Shown in pieces: positions 34,755 to 42,868 of a stretch of 64,000 nucleotides of DNA (positions are counted from its first letter, which is position 1; the number at the start of each line of letters is the position of its first letter). Source of the DNA: Bradyrhizobium algeriense (GTDB lineage: Bacteria; Pseudomonadota; Alphaproteobacteria; Rhizobiales; Xanthobacteraceae). A program made the translations under genes and the position numbers. The DNA lies in the NCBI RefSeq assembly GCF_036924595.1, contig NZ_JAZHRV010000001.1, forward strand, positions 1,488,001 to 1,552,000, read 5' to 3'. The notes below the pieces were generated by a model. The model was not told the origin of the DNA, did not search any database, and saw only the letters and a list, made by a program, of their open reading frames with translations.

Positions 34755-37103
34755 ATGAAGATCGCGATTATCGGTGGCGGACCGGCCGGTCTCTACGCCG
34801 CGATCCTCTTGAAGAAACAGCGGCCCCAGGCCGAGATCACGGTCTATGAGCGCAACCGCACCGACGACACGTTCGGCTTCGGGGTGGTATTCTCGGACGC
34901 GACGCTGGACAATTTCGAGAAATACGATCCGCCGAGCTATCGCCGCATCACCCAGGAATTCGCCTATTGGGACGATATCGCCGTGCATTTCCGCGGCACC
35001 GTCCACCGCGTCGGCGGCAACGGTTTTTGCGGCTGCTCGCGGCGGACGCTGCTGCTGATCCTGCAGGAGCGCGCGCGCGAACTCGGCGTGACGCTGCTGT
35101 TCGAAACCGATATCGACGACGAAGCGCGATTTGCCGATGCCGACCTGATCGTGCTGGCCGACGGCATCAACAGCCGCTTCCGCGACAAATACATTGAACA
35201 CTTCCAGCCCCAGATCGACCTGCGTTCCAACAAGTTCGCCTGGATGGGATCGACCAAACCGCTCGATGCCTTCACCTTCATCTTCCAGGAGACCGAGTGG
35301 GGGCCGTTCATCGCGCACGCCTATCAGTATGAGGTGGGACGCTCGACCTGGATATTCGAAACCGACGCCGAAACCTTCCAGCGCGCCGGGCTCGAAGGCC
35401 TGAGCGAGCAGCAATCCGCCGACCGCATGGCCGAGATTTTCGGCTGGTTCCTCGACGGTCATCCGCTGCTGATCAACCGCTCGATGTGGCGCAATTTCCC
35501 GATGATCCGCAGCCAGCGCTGGGTCAAGGACAACATGGTGCTGCTTGGCGACGCCAAGGCCACGGCGCATTTCTCGATCGGCTCCGGTACCAAGCTCGCG
35601 ATGGAAGACGCGATCGCGCTGGCCGATGCGATGGCGCAGGCGCCGACGGTCGAGGGCGCATTGCAAACCTACGAGCATGGCCGGCGCGAGGAGGTCGAAA
35701 AGACCCAGCACGCCGCCGACGTGTCGTTGGTCTGGTTCGAACATGTCGACCGCTTCTGGGATTTCGATCCCGTGCAGTTCGCCTTCGGCGTCATGACCCG
35801 CGCCAAGGCGATCACTTACGATAACCTCACGCTGCGCGCGCCGGAATTCGTCCGCGAGGTCGACAAGGCGTTTGCAAAACAGGTGCGCGCCAAGGGCTTC
35901 GATGTCGACATCGACAAGCCCGTGGCGCCGATGTTCCAGCCGCTCAAGTTGCGCGAGATGGAAGTTGCGAATCGCGCGGTGGTGTCGCCGATGTGCATGT
36001 ACTCGGCGAAGGAGGGTGTGCCCGGCGATTTCCATCTGGTGCATTATGGCTCGCGCGCCATCGGCGGCGCCGGGCTGATCTTCACCGAGATGACCTGCGT
36101 CGGCCGCGACGCCCGCATCACGCCGGGCTGCACTGGCTTGTGGAACGACGAGCAGCAGGCCGCGTGGACGCGCATCGTCGATTTCGTCCACGCCAATTCC
36201 GCCGCCAAAATCTGCCTGCAGCTTGGACATGCCGGCCGCAAGGGCGCGACCAAATTGATGTGGGAGGGGATGGACCGGCCGCTCGAGCAGGGCGGCTGGG
36301 ACACGATCTCGGCGTCGCCACTACCTTACTTCCCCGACAGCCAGGTGCCGCGCGAGATGGATCGCGCCGCGATGGACCGCGTCAAGCAGGAGTTCGTCGC
36401 CGCTTCCTTGCGCGGCGAGGCCTGCGGTTTCGATATGCTGGAGCTGCACTGCGCCCACGGCTATCTGCTGGCGAGTTTCATTTCGCCGCTGACCAACCAG
36501 CGCGCCGACGAATATGGCGGCTCGCTCGCCAACCGGCTGCGCTATCCGCTGGAAGTGTTCGAGGCGATGCGCGCGGCATGGCCGGCGCACAAGCCGATGT
36601 CGGTTCGCATCTCCGCCACCGACTGGGCCGCGGGCGGCATCACCGGCGACGACGCGGTCGCGGTCGCGCGCGCGTTCGCCGAGGCCGGCGTCGACCTGGT
36701 CGATGTCTCCACCGGCCAGACCGTGCGCGACGCGCAGCCGATCTACGGCCGCATGTTCCAGACGCCGTTCTCCGATCAGGTCCGGAATGAAGCCCGGGTC
36801 GCGACCATGTGCGTCGGGAACATCACGACGGCGGACCAAGTAAACACGATTTTGGCCGCTGGCCGTGCCGACCTGGTGGCGCTGGCCCGGCCGCATCTGG
36901 TCGATCCGTCGTTCACGATGCGGGCAGCGGCCTGGTACGGCGCCGATATAGCATGTCCGCCACAATATCTGCCGGGCAAGGAACAAATCTTCCGCAACAG
37001 CGTCCGCGACCGGCAGGATTTCGAAGACCTCAAAATTAAGGGTAAGCCGAAAACCCGCGCCGAGCTGAAAGCCGAGGCGACAAAGCCGCTTGCAGCCGAA
37101 TAG
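34755..37103 (+). CDS. Bifunctional flavin monooxygenase/old-yellow-enzyme reductase (2-aminobenzoyl-CoA type)
   Basis: This 782-residue two-domain flavoenzyme is the type that hydroxylates and then reduces 2-aminobenzoyl-CoA. The closely related annotation is salicylyl-CoA 5-hydroxylase. The N-terminal half is a class A FAD monooxygenase: [13 protein letters not shown] at residues 7-19, [14 protein letters not shown], and [15 protein letters not shown] near residue 268. The C-terminal half from about residue 392 is an FMN-dependent OYE domain ([20 protein letters not shown], then [10 protein letters not shown] and VGNITTADQ). A GGAGG site and an operator-like palindrome lie just upstream. 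With a CoA ligase and kynureninase nearby, the aminobenzoyl-CoA assignment is favoured over salicylyl-CoA. Confidence 0.93.
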   Translation: MKIAIIGGGPAGLYAAILLKKQRPQAEITVYERNRTDDTFGFGVVFSDATLDNFEKYDPPSYRRITQEFAYWDDIAVHFRGTVHRVGGNGFCGCSRRTLLLILQERARELGVTLLFETDIDDEARFADADLIVLADGINSRFRDKYIEHFQPQIDLRSNKFAWMGSTKPLDAFTFIFQETEWGPFIAHAYQYEVGRSTWIFETDAETFQRAGLEGLSEQQSADRMAEIFGWFLDGHPLLINRSMWRNFPMIRSQRWVKDNMVLLGDAKATAHFSIGSGTKLAMEDAIALADAMAQAPTVEGALQTYEHGRREEVEKTQHAADVSLVWFEHVDRFWDFDPVQFAFGVMTRAKAITYDNLTLRAPEFVREVDKAFAKQVRAKGFDVDIDKPVAPMFQPLKLREMEVANRAVVSPMCMYSAKEGVPGDFHLVHYGSRAIGGAGLIFTEMTCVGRDARITPGCTGLWNDEQQAAWTRIVDFVHANSAAKICLQLGHAGRKGATKLMWEGMDRPLEQGGWDTISASPLPYFPDSQVPREMDRAAMDRVKQEFVAASLRGEACGFDMLELHCAHGYLLASFISPLTNQRADEYGGSLANRLRYPLEVFEAMRAAWPAHKPMSVRISATDWAAGGITGDDAVAVARAFAEAGVDLVDVSTGQTVRDAQPIYGRMFQTPFSDQVRNEARVATMCVGNITTADQVNTILAAGRADLVALARPHLVDPSFTMRAAAWYGADIACPPQYLPGKEQIFRNSVRDRQDFEDLKIKGKPKTRAELKAEATKPLAAE

Positions 37104-37116
37104 GCCGGATGGCAGG

Positions 37117-37268
37117 CTCCCTCGATCCCTCGCCCCGCTCTTCGCGGGGAGAGGGTTGGGGTGAGGGGCTCTCTCCGCGAACTGGGTGTGCGGAGAGTGC
37201 GGTACCCCCTCACCCGGATCGCATCTATCGATGCGATCCGACCTCTCCCCGCAAGCGGGGCGAGGTTG
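37117..37268. repeat. Palindromic intergenic repeat (CCCTCGCCCCGC type)
   Basis: This is a compound inverted repeat. TCGCCCCGCTCTTCGCGGGG and its partner CCCCGCAAGCGGGGCGAGG form the outer arms. Inside are GGTGAGGGG/CCCCTCACC and a GCATC..GATGC hairpin. It lies in the gap between two flavin enzyme genes and is of a type seen many times in rhizobial genomes. Confidence 0.8.
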
Positions 37269-37288
37269 AAGAAAGTGGAGTAACGCGC

Positions 37289-38539
37289 ATGAAAGCGATC
37301 ATCGTCGGGGGCGGCATCGGCGGCCTCACCACTGCGCTCATGTTGCGGGCGCGCGGCATCGACTGCGAGTTGTTCGAACAGTCCGAAAGCATCCGCGAGC
37401 TTGGCGTCGGCATCAACACACTGCCGCATGCGATCAGAGAATTGACCGGCCTCGGGCTGCTGGACCGGCTGGATGCCGCCGCTGTACGCACCGACCAATT
37501 GTATTATCTCAGCCGCCACGGCCAGGAAGTCTGGCGCGAGCCGCGCGGGCTCGACGCCGGCCACGACGTGCCGCAATTCTCGGTTCATCGCGGCCGCCTG
37601 CAGAGCGTGATCCATCGCGCCGTCGAGGAACGGCTCGGCCCTGAGGCCATCCACACCGGCTGCCGTCTCGGCGCGTTCGCGCAGCACGAGGGCGGCGTGG
37701 TTGCGCATTTTTTCGACCGCACCGGCGCCCATGTCAAAACCGCGCGCGGCGATATCCTGATCGGCGCCGACGGTATTCACTCGCGCGTGCGCGAGATGCT
37801 GTTTCCGGACGAGGGGCCGCCGTGCTGGAACGGGTTGATGCTATGGCGTGGCGCGCGCGACTGGCCGGCGTTCCTGACCGGCCGCTCGATGATCGTTGCC
37901 GGCGGGCTGAACGCCAAGGTCGTGATCTATCCGATCGCGGAAGGATCGAGCCCGTCGAGCCGGCTGACCAACTGGGCGGTGATGGTGAAGATCGGCGACG
38001 GCAATGTGCCGCCGCCCCGCCGCGAGGACTGGTCGCGGCCGGGCAAGCGCGAGGAACTGATGCCGCATGTCGAGCGCTTCAAGGTGCCGTATGTCGATGT
38101 GCGCAGCCTGATCTCGGCGACGTCGGAATTCTACGAGTACCCCTGCTGCGACCGCGATCCGCTGCCGTACTGGACCTGGGGCCGGGTGACGCTGCTCGGC
38201 GACGCCGCGCACCCGATGTATCCGGTCGGTTCCAACGGCGCCTCGCAGGCGATCCTCGATGCCCGCGCGCTGGCCGACGAACTGGCGCGAGCCGAGCATC
38301 CGCGCCAGGCGCTGGTGGCCTATGAGAAGAAGCGGCTGCCGATGACGGCGGAGATCGTGCGCGCCAACCGCCGCGGCGGCCCCGAGGGCGTGATCGACGC
38401 GGTCGAGCAACTGGCGCCCGATGGCTTTACCGATATCGAGAAGGTGCTGAGCCACGCCCAGCGCGAGGCGATCGTGCGCGGCTATGCGTCCAAGGCCGGC
38501 TTTGCGCCGCCACCGCTGGGATTGGCGGCGGTGCGGTAA
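37289..38539 (+). CDS. FAD-dependent monooxygenase (PhzS/3-hydroxybenzoate-hydroxylase-like)
   Basis: This 416-residue class A flavin monooxygenase acts on an aromatic substrate. The FAD fingerprint MKAIIVGGGIGGLTTALML opens the protein. The DG motif is LIGADGIHSRVREML. The GD motif is RVTLLGDAAHPMYPVGSNGA. The preceding in-frame sequence is an intergenic repeat, so the ATG at MKAI was chosen. It follows the aminobenzoyl-CoA enzyme in the same direction with a repeat between. Its substrate is not known; a hydroxylated kynurenine, anthranilate or an indole derivative is possible. Confidence 0.88.
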   Translation: MKAIIVGGGIGGLTTALMLRARGIDCELFEQSESIRELGVGINTLPHAIRELTGLGLLDRLDAAAVRTDQLYYLSRHGQEVWREPRGLDAGHDVPQFSVHRGRLQSVIHRAVEERLGPEAIHTGCRLGAFAQHEGGVVAHFFDRTGAHVKTARGDILIGADGIHSRVREMLFPDEGPPCWNGLMLWRGARDWPAFLTGRSMIVAGGLNAKVVIYPIAEGSSPSSRLTNWAVMVKIGDGNVPPPRREDWSRPGKREELMPHVERFKVPYVDVRSLISATSEFYEYPCCDRDPLPYWTWGRVTLLGDAAHPMYPVGSNGASQAILDARALADELARAEHPRQALVAYEKKRLPMTAEIVRANRRGGPEGVIDAVEQLAPDGFTDIEKVLSHAQREAIVRGYASKAGFAPPPLGLAAVR

Positions 38540-38545
38540 AGGTCC

Positions 38546-38620
38546 CGTAGATCCTATGGGGTGGCAGGTGGTCAGGGGTAAGCTGAGTTTGCGAGCACCC
38601 AACCACCCGGAGGATCTACG
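38546..38620. repeat. Long palindrome between convergent genes
   Basis: CGTAGATCCT at the left end is exactly complementary to AGGATCTACG at the right end. A second pairing of GGTGG-type and CCACC-type blocks lies inside. It fills the gap between a plus-strand monooxygenase and a minus-strand cupin gene and may act as a two-way terminator or be a dispersed palindromic repeat. Confidence 0.7.
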
Positions 38621-38629
38621 AAGATAATC

Positions 38630-39085
38630 TCACGCCCCCGGAGGCGGCGGCAGGAAGTGGATGTTGTGCTCGGCGGCCAGCGCTACCACCGCGTCCGGCG
38701 TCTGCTCCCTCATGTTGTGGATCGCCCAGAACAGATCGTAGAGCCGCCGCGTCGGCGACACCCAGAACAGCGTCTTCGCGGTGCGGCCGGACTTGTTGAA
38801 GATGCCGTGCGGCTTGCCCATCGGCAGCCGCACCAGATCGCCGGGCGTAGCCTGCGTCTCGGCACCGTCGAGGAAGAAGTCGAGCTGGCCCTCGAGGATG
38901 TAGAGATATTCATCCTGGTCGGGATGAATATGCGGCGGCACGAAAGTTTCGGGCGGGAACGTCGCATGCCATGAGAAGGAATGCTCGGTGACGTTTTTCG
39001 GCACATAGGTCTGGCCGAGGATGCTCCAGGAGATTCCCTGGATGCCTTCATTGGCGCGCGTGATGCCGGCGATTTCGGTCTTCAT
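38630..39085 (-). CDS. Cupin-domain protein A
   Basis: This 151-residue single cupin has the metal-binding pattern PHIHPDQDEYLYILEG (His-x-His and Glu) and the second motif LPMGKPHGIFNKS. The family covers small dioxygenases, isomerases and sensors. It lies 19 bases downstream of the solute-binding protein gene on the same strand and is probably co-transcribed. It is a clear paralogue of the cupin at 42335: ILGQTYVPK against ILGQVYFPK, and LFWVSP in both. A ring-cleaving or tautomerase role in the pathway is possible but unproven. Confidence 0.88.
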   Translation of the reverse strand: MKTEIAGITRANEGIQGISWSILGQTYVPKNVTEHSFSWHATFPPETFVPPHIHPDQDEYLYILEGQLDFFLDGAETQATPGDLVRLPMGKPHGIFNKSGRTAKTLFWVSPTRRLYDLFWAIHNMREQTPDAVVALAAEHNIHFLPPPPGA

Positions 39086-39104
39086 TGGCTGTTCCCTTCC
39101 AAAA

Positions 39105-40277
39105 TTATTTCGCGGTGCAATCCTTGGCGTAACGGTCGCCATAGTTGGAAAATACCTTCTCGACGATCTCGGTCTGGAATTTTCCGTCCGGACGCTTGGC
39201 GACCTTGGTCAGATAAAAATTCTGGATCGGATAGCCGTTGACGTTGAACTTGAAATCGCCGCGCAGCGAAGTGAACTCGGCCTTCCGAAGCGCGGCCGAC
39301 ACGGCCTCCTTGTTCTTGAGGTCGCCCTTCACCGCCTTCACCGCGCTGTCGATCAGCAAGGCCGTATCATAGCCCTGCATGGCGTAGGTGCCGGGCACGC
39401 TGTTGTAGGCGGCTTCATAAGCGGCGACAAACTTCTTGCTCTGGGGATTGTCCATGTCGGGCGCCCAGTTGGCGCCGCCGAACATGCCGACGGCGGCGTC
39501 CTGCTGCGCGGGCAGGGTGGATTCATCGACGGTGAAGGCCGACAGCACCGGGATCTTGTCGGCAAGACCGGCCTGCCGGTACTGCTTGACGAGGCCGACG
39601 CCCATGCCGCCCGGCATGAAGGTGAACAGCGCATCGACCTTGGAAGAAGAAATCTTGGTCAGCTCGACCTGGAAATCCAGCGTACCGAGCGGCGTGTAGC
39701 TTTCTTCCGCAATCTCGCCCTTGTAGTCGAGCTTGAATCCGGCCGCCGAATCCTTGCCGGCCTGATAGTTCGGCACCAGCACGTACATGCGCTTGTAGCC
39801 GCGATCCTGGGCGACCTTGCCGAGGATCTCGTGCACCTGGTCGTTCTGATAGGAAGTGACGTAGAAGAACGGGCTGCACTCCTTGCCAGCATAGCTCGAC
39901 GGCCCCGCGTTCGGACTGATCAGGAACGTCTTGTTCTCGGTCACCGGCCGGTGAATGGCTTGCAGGATGTTGGAGAAAATCGGCCCGACAACAAAGTCGA
40001 CCTTCTCGCGTTCGAGCAGGCCCTTGGCCTTGGTCACGGCGCCGTCGGGCTTGAGTTCGTCGTCGACGACGACGACCTCAACATCCTTGCCCGCCATCTT
40101 GCCGCCGAGGTCCTTGATTCCGAGTTGCAGGCCGTCGCGCGATTGCTGGCCGAGGACGGCGGCCGGCCCGGACAAGGTCGTGATCACGCCGATCTTGATT
40201 TTCTCCTGCGCTGCGACTGGCTCCGCGGCAACCCCCAGCAAAACGGCAAGTCCGGTCAGCTTCAACGACTGCTTCAT
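39105..40277 (-). CDS. ABC transporter substrate-binding protein (branched-chain amino-acid type)
   Basis: This 390-residue periplasmic binding protein of the LivJ/Peripla_BP_6 group starts MKQSLKLTGLAVLLGVAAEPVAAQ, a signal peptide. The mature part opens KIKIGVITTLSGPAAVLGQQ. Relatives bind branched-chain amino acids or aromatic acids. No permease or ATPase genes of this transporter lie in the window, so it must use a system encoded elsewhere. It is divergent from the MarR gene, and the shared region contains one of the six palindromes. That suggests it captures tryptophan, kynurenine, anthranilate or a related aromatic acid. Confidence 0.9.
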   Translation of the reverse strand: MKQSLKLTGLAVLLGVAAEPVAAQEKIKIGVITTLSGPAAVLGQQSRDGLQLGIKDLGGKMAGKDVEVVVVDDELKPDGAVTKAKGLLEREKVDFVVGPIFSNILQAIHRPVTENKTFLISPNAGPSSYAGKECSPFFYVTSYQNDQVHEILGKVAQDRGYKRMYVLVPNYQAGKDSAAGFKLDYKGEIAEESYTPLGTLDFQVELTKISSSKVDALFTFMPGGMGVGLVKQYRQAGLADKIPVLSAFTVDESTLPAQQDAAVGMFGGANWAPDMDNPQSKKFVAAYEAAYNSVPGTYAMQGYDTALLIDSAVKAVKGDLKNKEAVSAALRKAEFTSLRGDFKFNVNGYPIQNFYLTKVAKRPDGKFQTEIVEKVFSNYGDRYAKDCTAK

Positions 40278-40398
40278 GATTATTCCTCCGTTCGGCCTCT
40301 GCAGCCGAAACCCACGTCGCACCAAATGCTCGGGATGCAGCTTATTCTGACGGTGACTGCACCTGCAAGCAGAACGCATCCATGCAAGCCATACGCCA

Positions 40399-40420
40399 AT
40401 TGCTTGAAACTTAAAGAAAT
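40399..40420. promoter_or_regulatory. Regulon palindrome, site 3 (MarR/solute-binding divergent region)
   Basis: The core TTGAAACTTAAAG matches the shared consensus. It lies 69 bases before the MarR gene and about 120 bases before the binding-protein gene. One site could therefore autoregulate MarR and control the divergent operon. Confidence 0.6.
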
Positions 40421-40488
40421 CTGGGCAATGATCGAAAGCTGCGCGCGGTTCGGATCGCCGAACGCCCAAGCCGGACAAGATTTGCATC

Positions 40489-40983
40489 ATGATCCTTGAT
40501 TCAGAGACCAAGGCCGTCGAACTCCCGGAACATCATGGCGACGAACTCAGGCTATGGCTTCGCCTCCTGACCTGCACGACCCTGATCGAGGGCGAAGTGC
40601 GCAGCCGCCTGCGCGAACGCTTCGACGTCACGCTGCCGCGGTTCGATCTGATGGCCCAGCTCGACAAGGTGCCGGAGGGCATGACACTGTCCGACGTCTC
40701 CAAGCGGATGATGGTCTCGAACGGCAACGTCACCGGGCTGGTCGAGCGCCTCGTCGAATCCGGACATCTCGACCGCCGCACGTCGGACGCCGACCGCCGC
40801 GTGCAGGTAATCCGCCTGACCAAGGCGGGGCGGGCCGAATTCCGCAAGATGGCGGCGGAGCATGAATTGTGGATTGCCGATGTCTTCGGGGACCTGACGC
40901 CAAAGGACGTCCGCGAACTGATGCGCCTGCTGGCCAAGACCAAGGCGTCGGCGCAGAAGTCCGCGAAGACGCGAGCGGGCTGA
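40489..40983 (+). CDS. MarR-family transcription regulator
   Basis: This 164-residue winged-helix regulator has the recognition region MTLSDVSKRMMVSNGNVTGL and the wing HLDRRTSDADRRVQVIRLT. MarR proteins usually act as dimeric repressors released by an aromatic ligand or, in several alphaproteobacterial cases such as CouR, by an aromatic acyl-CoA. It sits at the centre of the kynurenine/aminobenzoate region with a palindromic site in its own upstream region. It is the most likely protein to bind the six shared palindromes. Confidence 0.92.
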   Translation: MILDSETKAVELPEHHGDELRLWLRLLTCTTLIEGEVRSRLRERFDVTLPRFDLMAQLDKVPEGMTLSDVSKRMMVSNGNVTGLVERLVESGHLDRRTSDADRRVQVIRLTKAGRAEFRKMAAEHELWIADVFGDLTPKDVRELMRLLAKTKASAQKSAKTRAG

Positions 40984-41016
40984 GGCGACGCTGCGGCTGA
41001 AGCAACTGGCCGAACG

Positions 41017-42036
41017 CTAGTTCATCCCGCGCAGGGTCGCCGAGGGCGTTTCGCCGAACTTGGCGCGGTAGGCGCTTGCCATCCGGCTGAGATGGGTAAA
41101 TCCAAGCTCGAATGCGATATCGGTGATGCTTTCGTCAGGGGAGGCGGCGGCCAACCTGACATTGAGATGCGCGAGCCTGATATCGCGCAGCATCTCAGAG
41201 ATCGACGTTTCGAAATGCCGCTGAAAGCCGAGCTGCAGCGCACGGATACCCGTGCCTGCGGCTTCGGCAAGCTGCGTGAGGTCGAGCGGCTCTTCCGCGT
41301 GCGCATACAGGAATTCGCGTGCCCGCCGTAGCGGCTGCGGCAGCGCTTCGGCCCGGCCGCCAAATCGCTCGATCGCGTCGCTGGCGCTGTGGCGCTGGCC
41401 GTGAAGCAAGGTACCCAACAGTGTCTCGCGCAGATTGGCCGCCGCCATCGGCGAAAGCGGCCGTTGCGGTCCGAGCCGTTCGGCGAGATCGATGAGCTCC
41501 ATAATTTGCGACTGAAGCGCCCGGCCGTCTCTCGAGGAGAGATCGACCGCGGGCTCGAACTCGACCGCGCCCGCTGGCTGGCCCGACAGCGCCGCAGCCC
41601 GTTGCTCCAACAGGCGGCGCTCGACCAGCAGAATGATCTGGGCGCAATTGTTCTGCCAGGTCATTCGGGTGGGAATCGTCGGCGATAATAGCGACGCGCT
41701 GGCGCCGGGAGCGGCTGCGATGTCGCGCGCCGCTGTTTGGATCCGCGCCGAACCGTGCACGGGAATTTGCAGCAGGAAGAAGCGCTCGAGACAGCCCGGA
41801 TCGATCGACACCGACCCGCCATAGGCAACGTAGTTGACGGAAAATCCGCCAAAGACCGCGCTGTTATGCAGCGCAAAAAAGTCGGGTGATGATCGCGCGG
41901 TGGGCTTCAGTTCGTGCGGGCAGAATATCCGCCCGACCGCGTCGGCGGCAGCGTCGACGCTATCGGTCGAAACACGGTTGAACGCCGCCAGCCGGACGGT
42001 GGGGTCATGCTGGGGAATGCTGGTAGCTCTCGCCAC
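41017..42036 (-). CDS. AraC-family transcription regulator
   Basis: This is a 339-residue activator-type protein. The N-terminal cupin-like sensing domain (about residues 30-200) contains FFLLQIPVHGSARI and SPTIPTRMTWQNNCAQ, as in AraC_binding_2 regulators of aromatic catabolism. The C-terminal double helix-turn-helix has LAEAAGTGIRALQLGFQRHF and ITDIAFELGFTHLSRMASAY. The start is a GTG. Just upstream lies palindrome site 4, so MarR may control it. It would be expected to activate part of the pathway in response to an aromatic acid. Confidence 0.9.
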   Translation of the reverse strand: MARATSIPQHDPTVRLAAFNRVSTDSVDAAADAVGRIFCPHELKPTARSSPDFFALHNSAVFGGFSVNYVAYGGSVSIDPGCLERFFLLQIPVHGSARIQTAARDIAAAPGASASLLSPTIPTRMTWQNNCAQIILLVERRLLEQRAAALSGQPAGAVEFEPAVDLSSRDGRALQSQIMELIDLAERLGPQRPLSPMAAANLRETLLGTLLHGQRHSASDAIERFGGRAEALPQPLRRAREFLYAHAEEPLDLTQLAEAAGTGIRALQLGFQRHFETSISEMLRDIRLAHLNVRLAAASPDESITDIAFELGFTHLSRMASAYRAKFGETPSATLRGMN

Positions 42037-42051
42037 GGCCCGGCCCTTCGC

Positions 42052-42073
42052 ATTATTTGAAGCCTATAATATC
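42052..42073. promoter_or_regulatory. Regulon palindrome, site 4 (upstream of AraC gene)
   Basis: The core TTTGAAGCCTATAAT matches the shared consensus with one change. It lies 16 bases before the GTG of the AraC-type gene and about 260 bases before the cupin B gene. Confidence 0.6.
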
Positions 42074-42137
42074 TGCGGACGCAATGGTTGGAAAGGCGAT
42101 TTGATGGACGGTGGTGCCCGATCGAAAGGCAGCCTCT

Positions 42138-42183
42138 CCGTCATTCCAGGCTCGATGCTTCGCATCGCCCCGGAATGACGGGG
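42138..42183. repeat. Short palindromic intergenic repeat (CGTCATTCC type)
   Basis: The inverted repeat CCGTCATTCCAGGC / CCCCGGAATGACGG encloses a GATGCTTCGCATC hairpin. It is a typical dispersed alphaproteobacterial intergenic palindrome, here between the AraC gene and cupin B. Confidence 0.8.
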
Positions 42184-42334
42184 GCGGCCATTTCGCGTCG
42201 CAGCAATCCGAAAATTCTCATGTCGCGCCGGCGGGATTCGTTTTCCGGCTAGACGGCCGACCCGCCGCGGCAGAGCCTGCGCGAACCATTCTGACCCTCG
42301 CAACCACACCAACCGCGACACAGGAGATGGCGAT

Positions 42335-42784
42335 ATGGCAGCACTCGAAAAAGGCATCACCGCCAATGGCACGGGCTACGGCGGCAAGACCTGGAATATC
42401 CTGGGTCAGGTCTACTTCCCCAAAGCTGTGACCGATTCAACCTTTGCCTTCGAGACCAACAGCGAACCCGGCCAGTTCGTGCCGGTGCACGTCCACCCGA
42501 CGCAGGATGAATTCATCCTGGTGCAGGAGGGCACCCTCGACCTCAAGCTCGACGGCGTCTGGGTGCAGGCCAAGGCCGGCGACCTCGTTCGGATGCCGCG
42601 TGGCATTCCGCATGGCTATTTCAACAAGTCCGATAAACCGGCACGCGCGCTGTTCTGGGTGTCACCGATGCAGAAGCTCGAAGCGCTGTTCAACCAGCTC
42701 CACAATCTGACGGATCCCGAAGAGGTGGTCCGGATATCAGCGCAGCATGAAGTGAACTTCCTGCCGCCCGAAGCCAACGAATAG
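42335..42784 (+). CDS. Cupin-domain protein B
   Basis: This 149-residue single cupin has the metal motif VHVHPTQDEFILVQEG and the second motif MPRGIPHGYFNKS. It is the paralogue of the cupin at 38630 and shares its length and most motifs. It lies 84 bases before an FMO-like monooxygenase gene in the same direction and is probably co-transcribed with it. Two related cupins in one catabolic region suggest two similar substrates, or a heteromer. Confidence 0.88.
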   Translation: MAALEKGITANGTGYGGKTWNILGQVYFPKAVTDSTFAFETNSEPGQFVPVHVHPTQDEFILVQEGTLDLKLDGVWVQAKAGDLVRMPRGIPHGYFNKSDKPARALFWVSPMQKLEALFNQLHNLTDPEEVVRISAQHEVNFLPPEANE

Positions 42785-42868
42785 CTCAGCAATCGCCGGG
42801 CAACTGCACCGGAAATCGCAACGCGTTGAGCCCTCAGTTCTGGGGCTGATGCCTGCTGGAGAATTGTC

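Noticed and set aside
34755..37103. Frameshifted join of two separate flavoenzyme genes
   Set aside because: The frame is continuous, and fused monooxygenase/OYE enzymes of this length are a known family.
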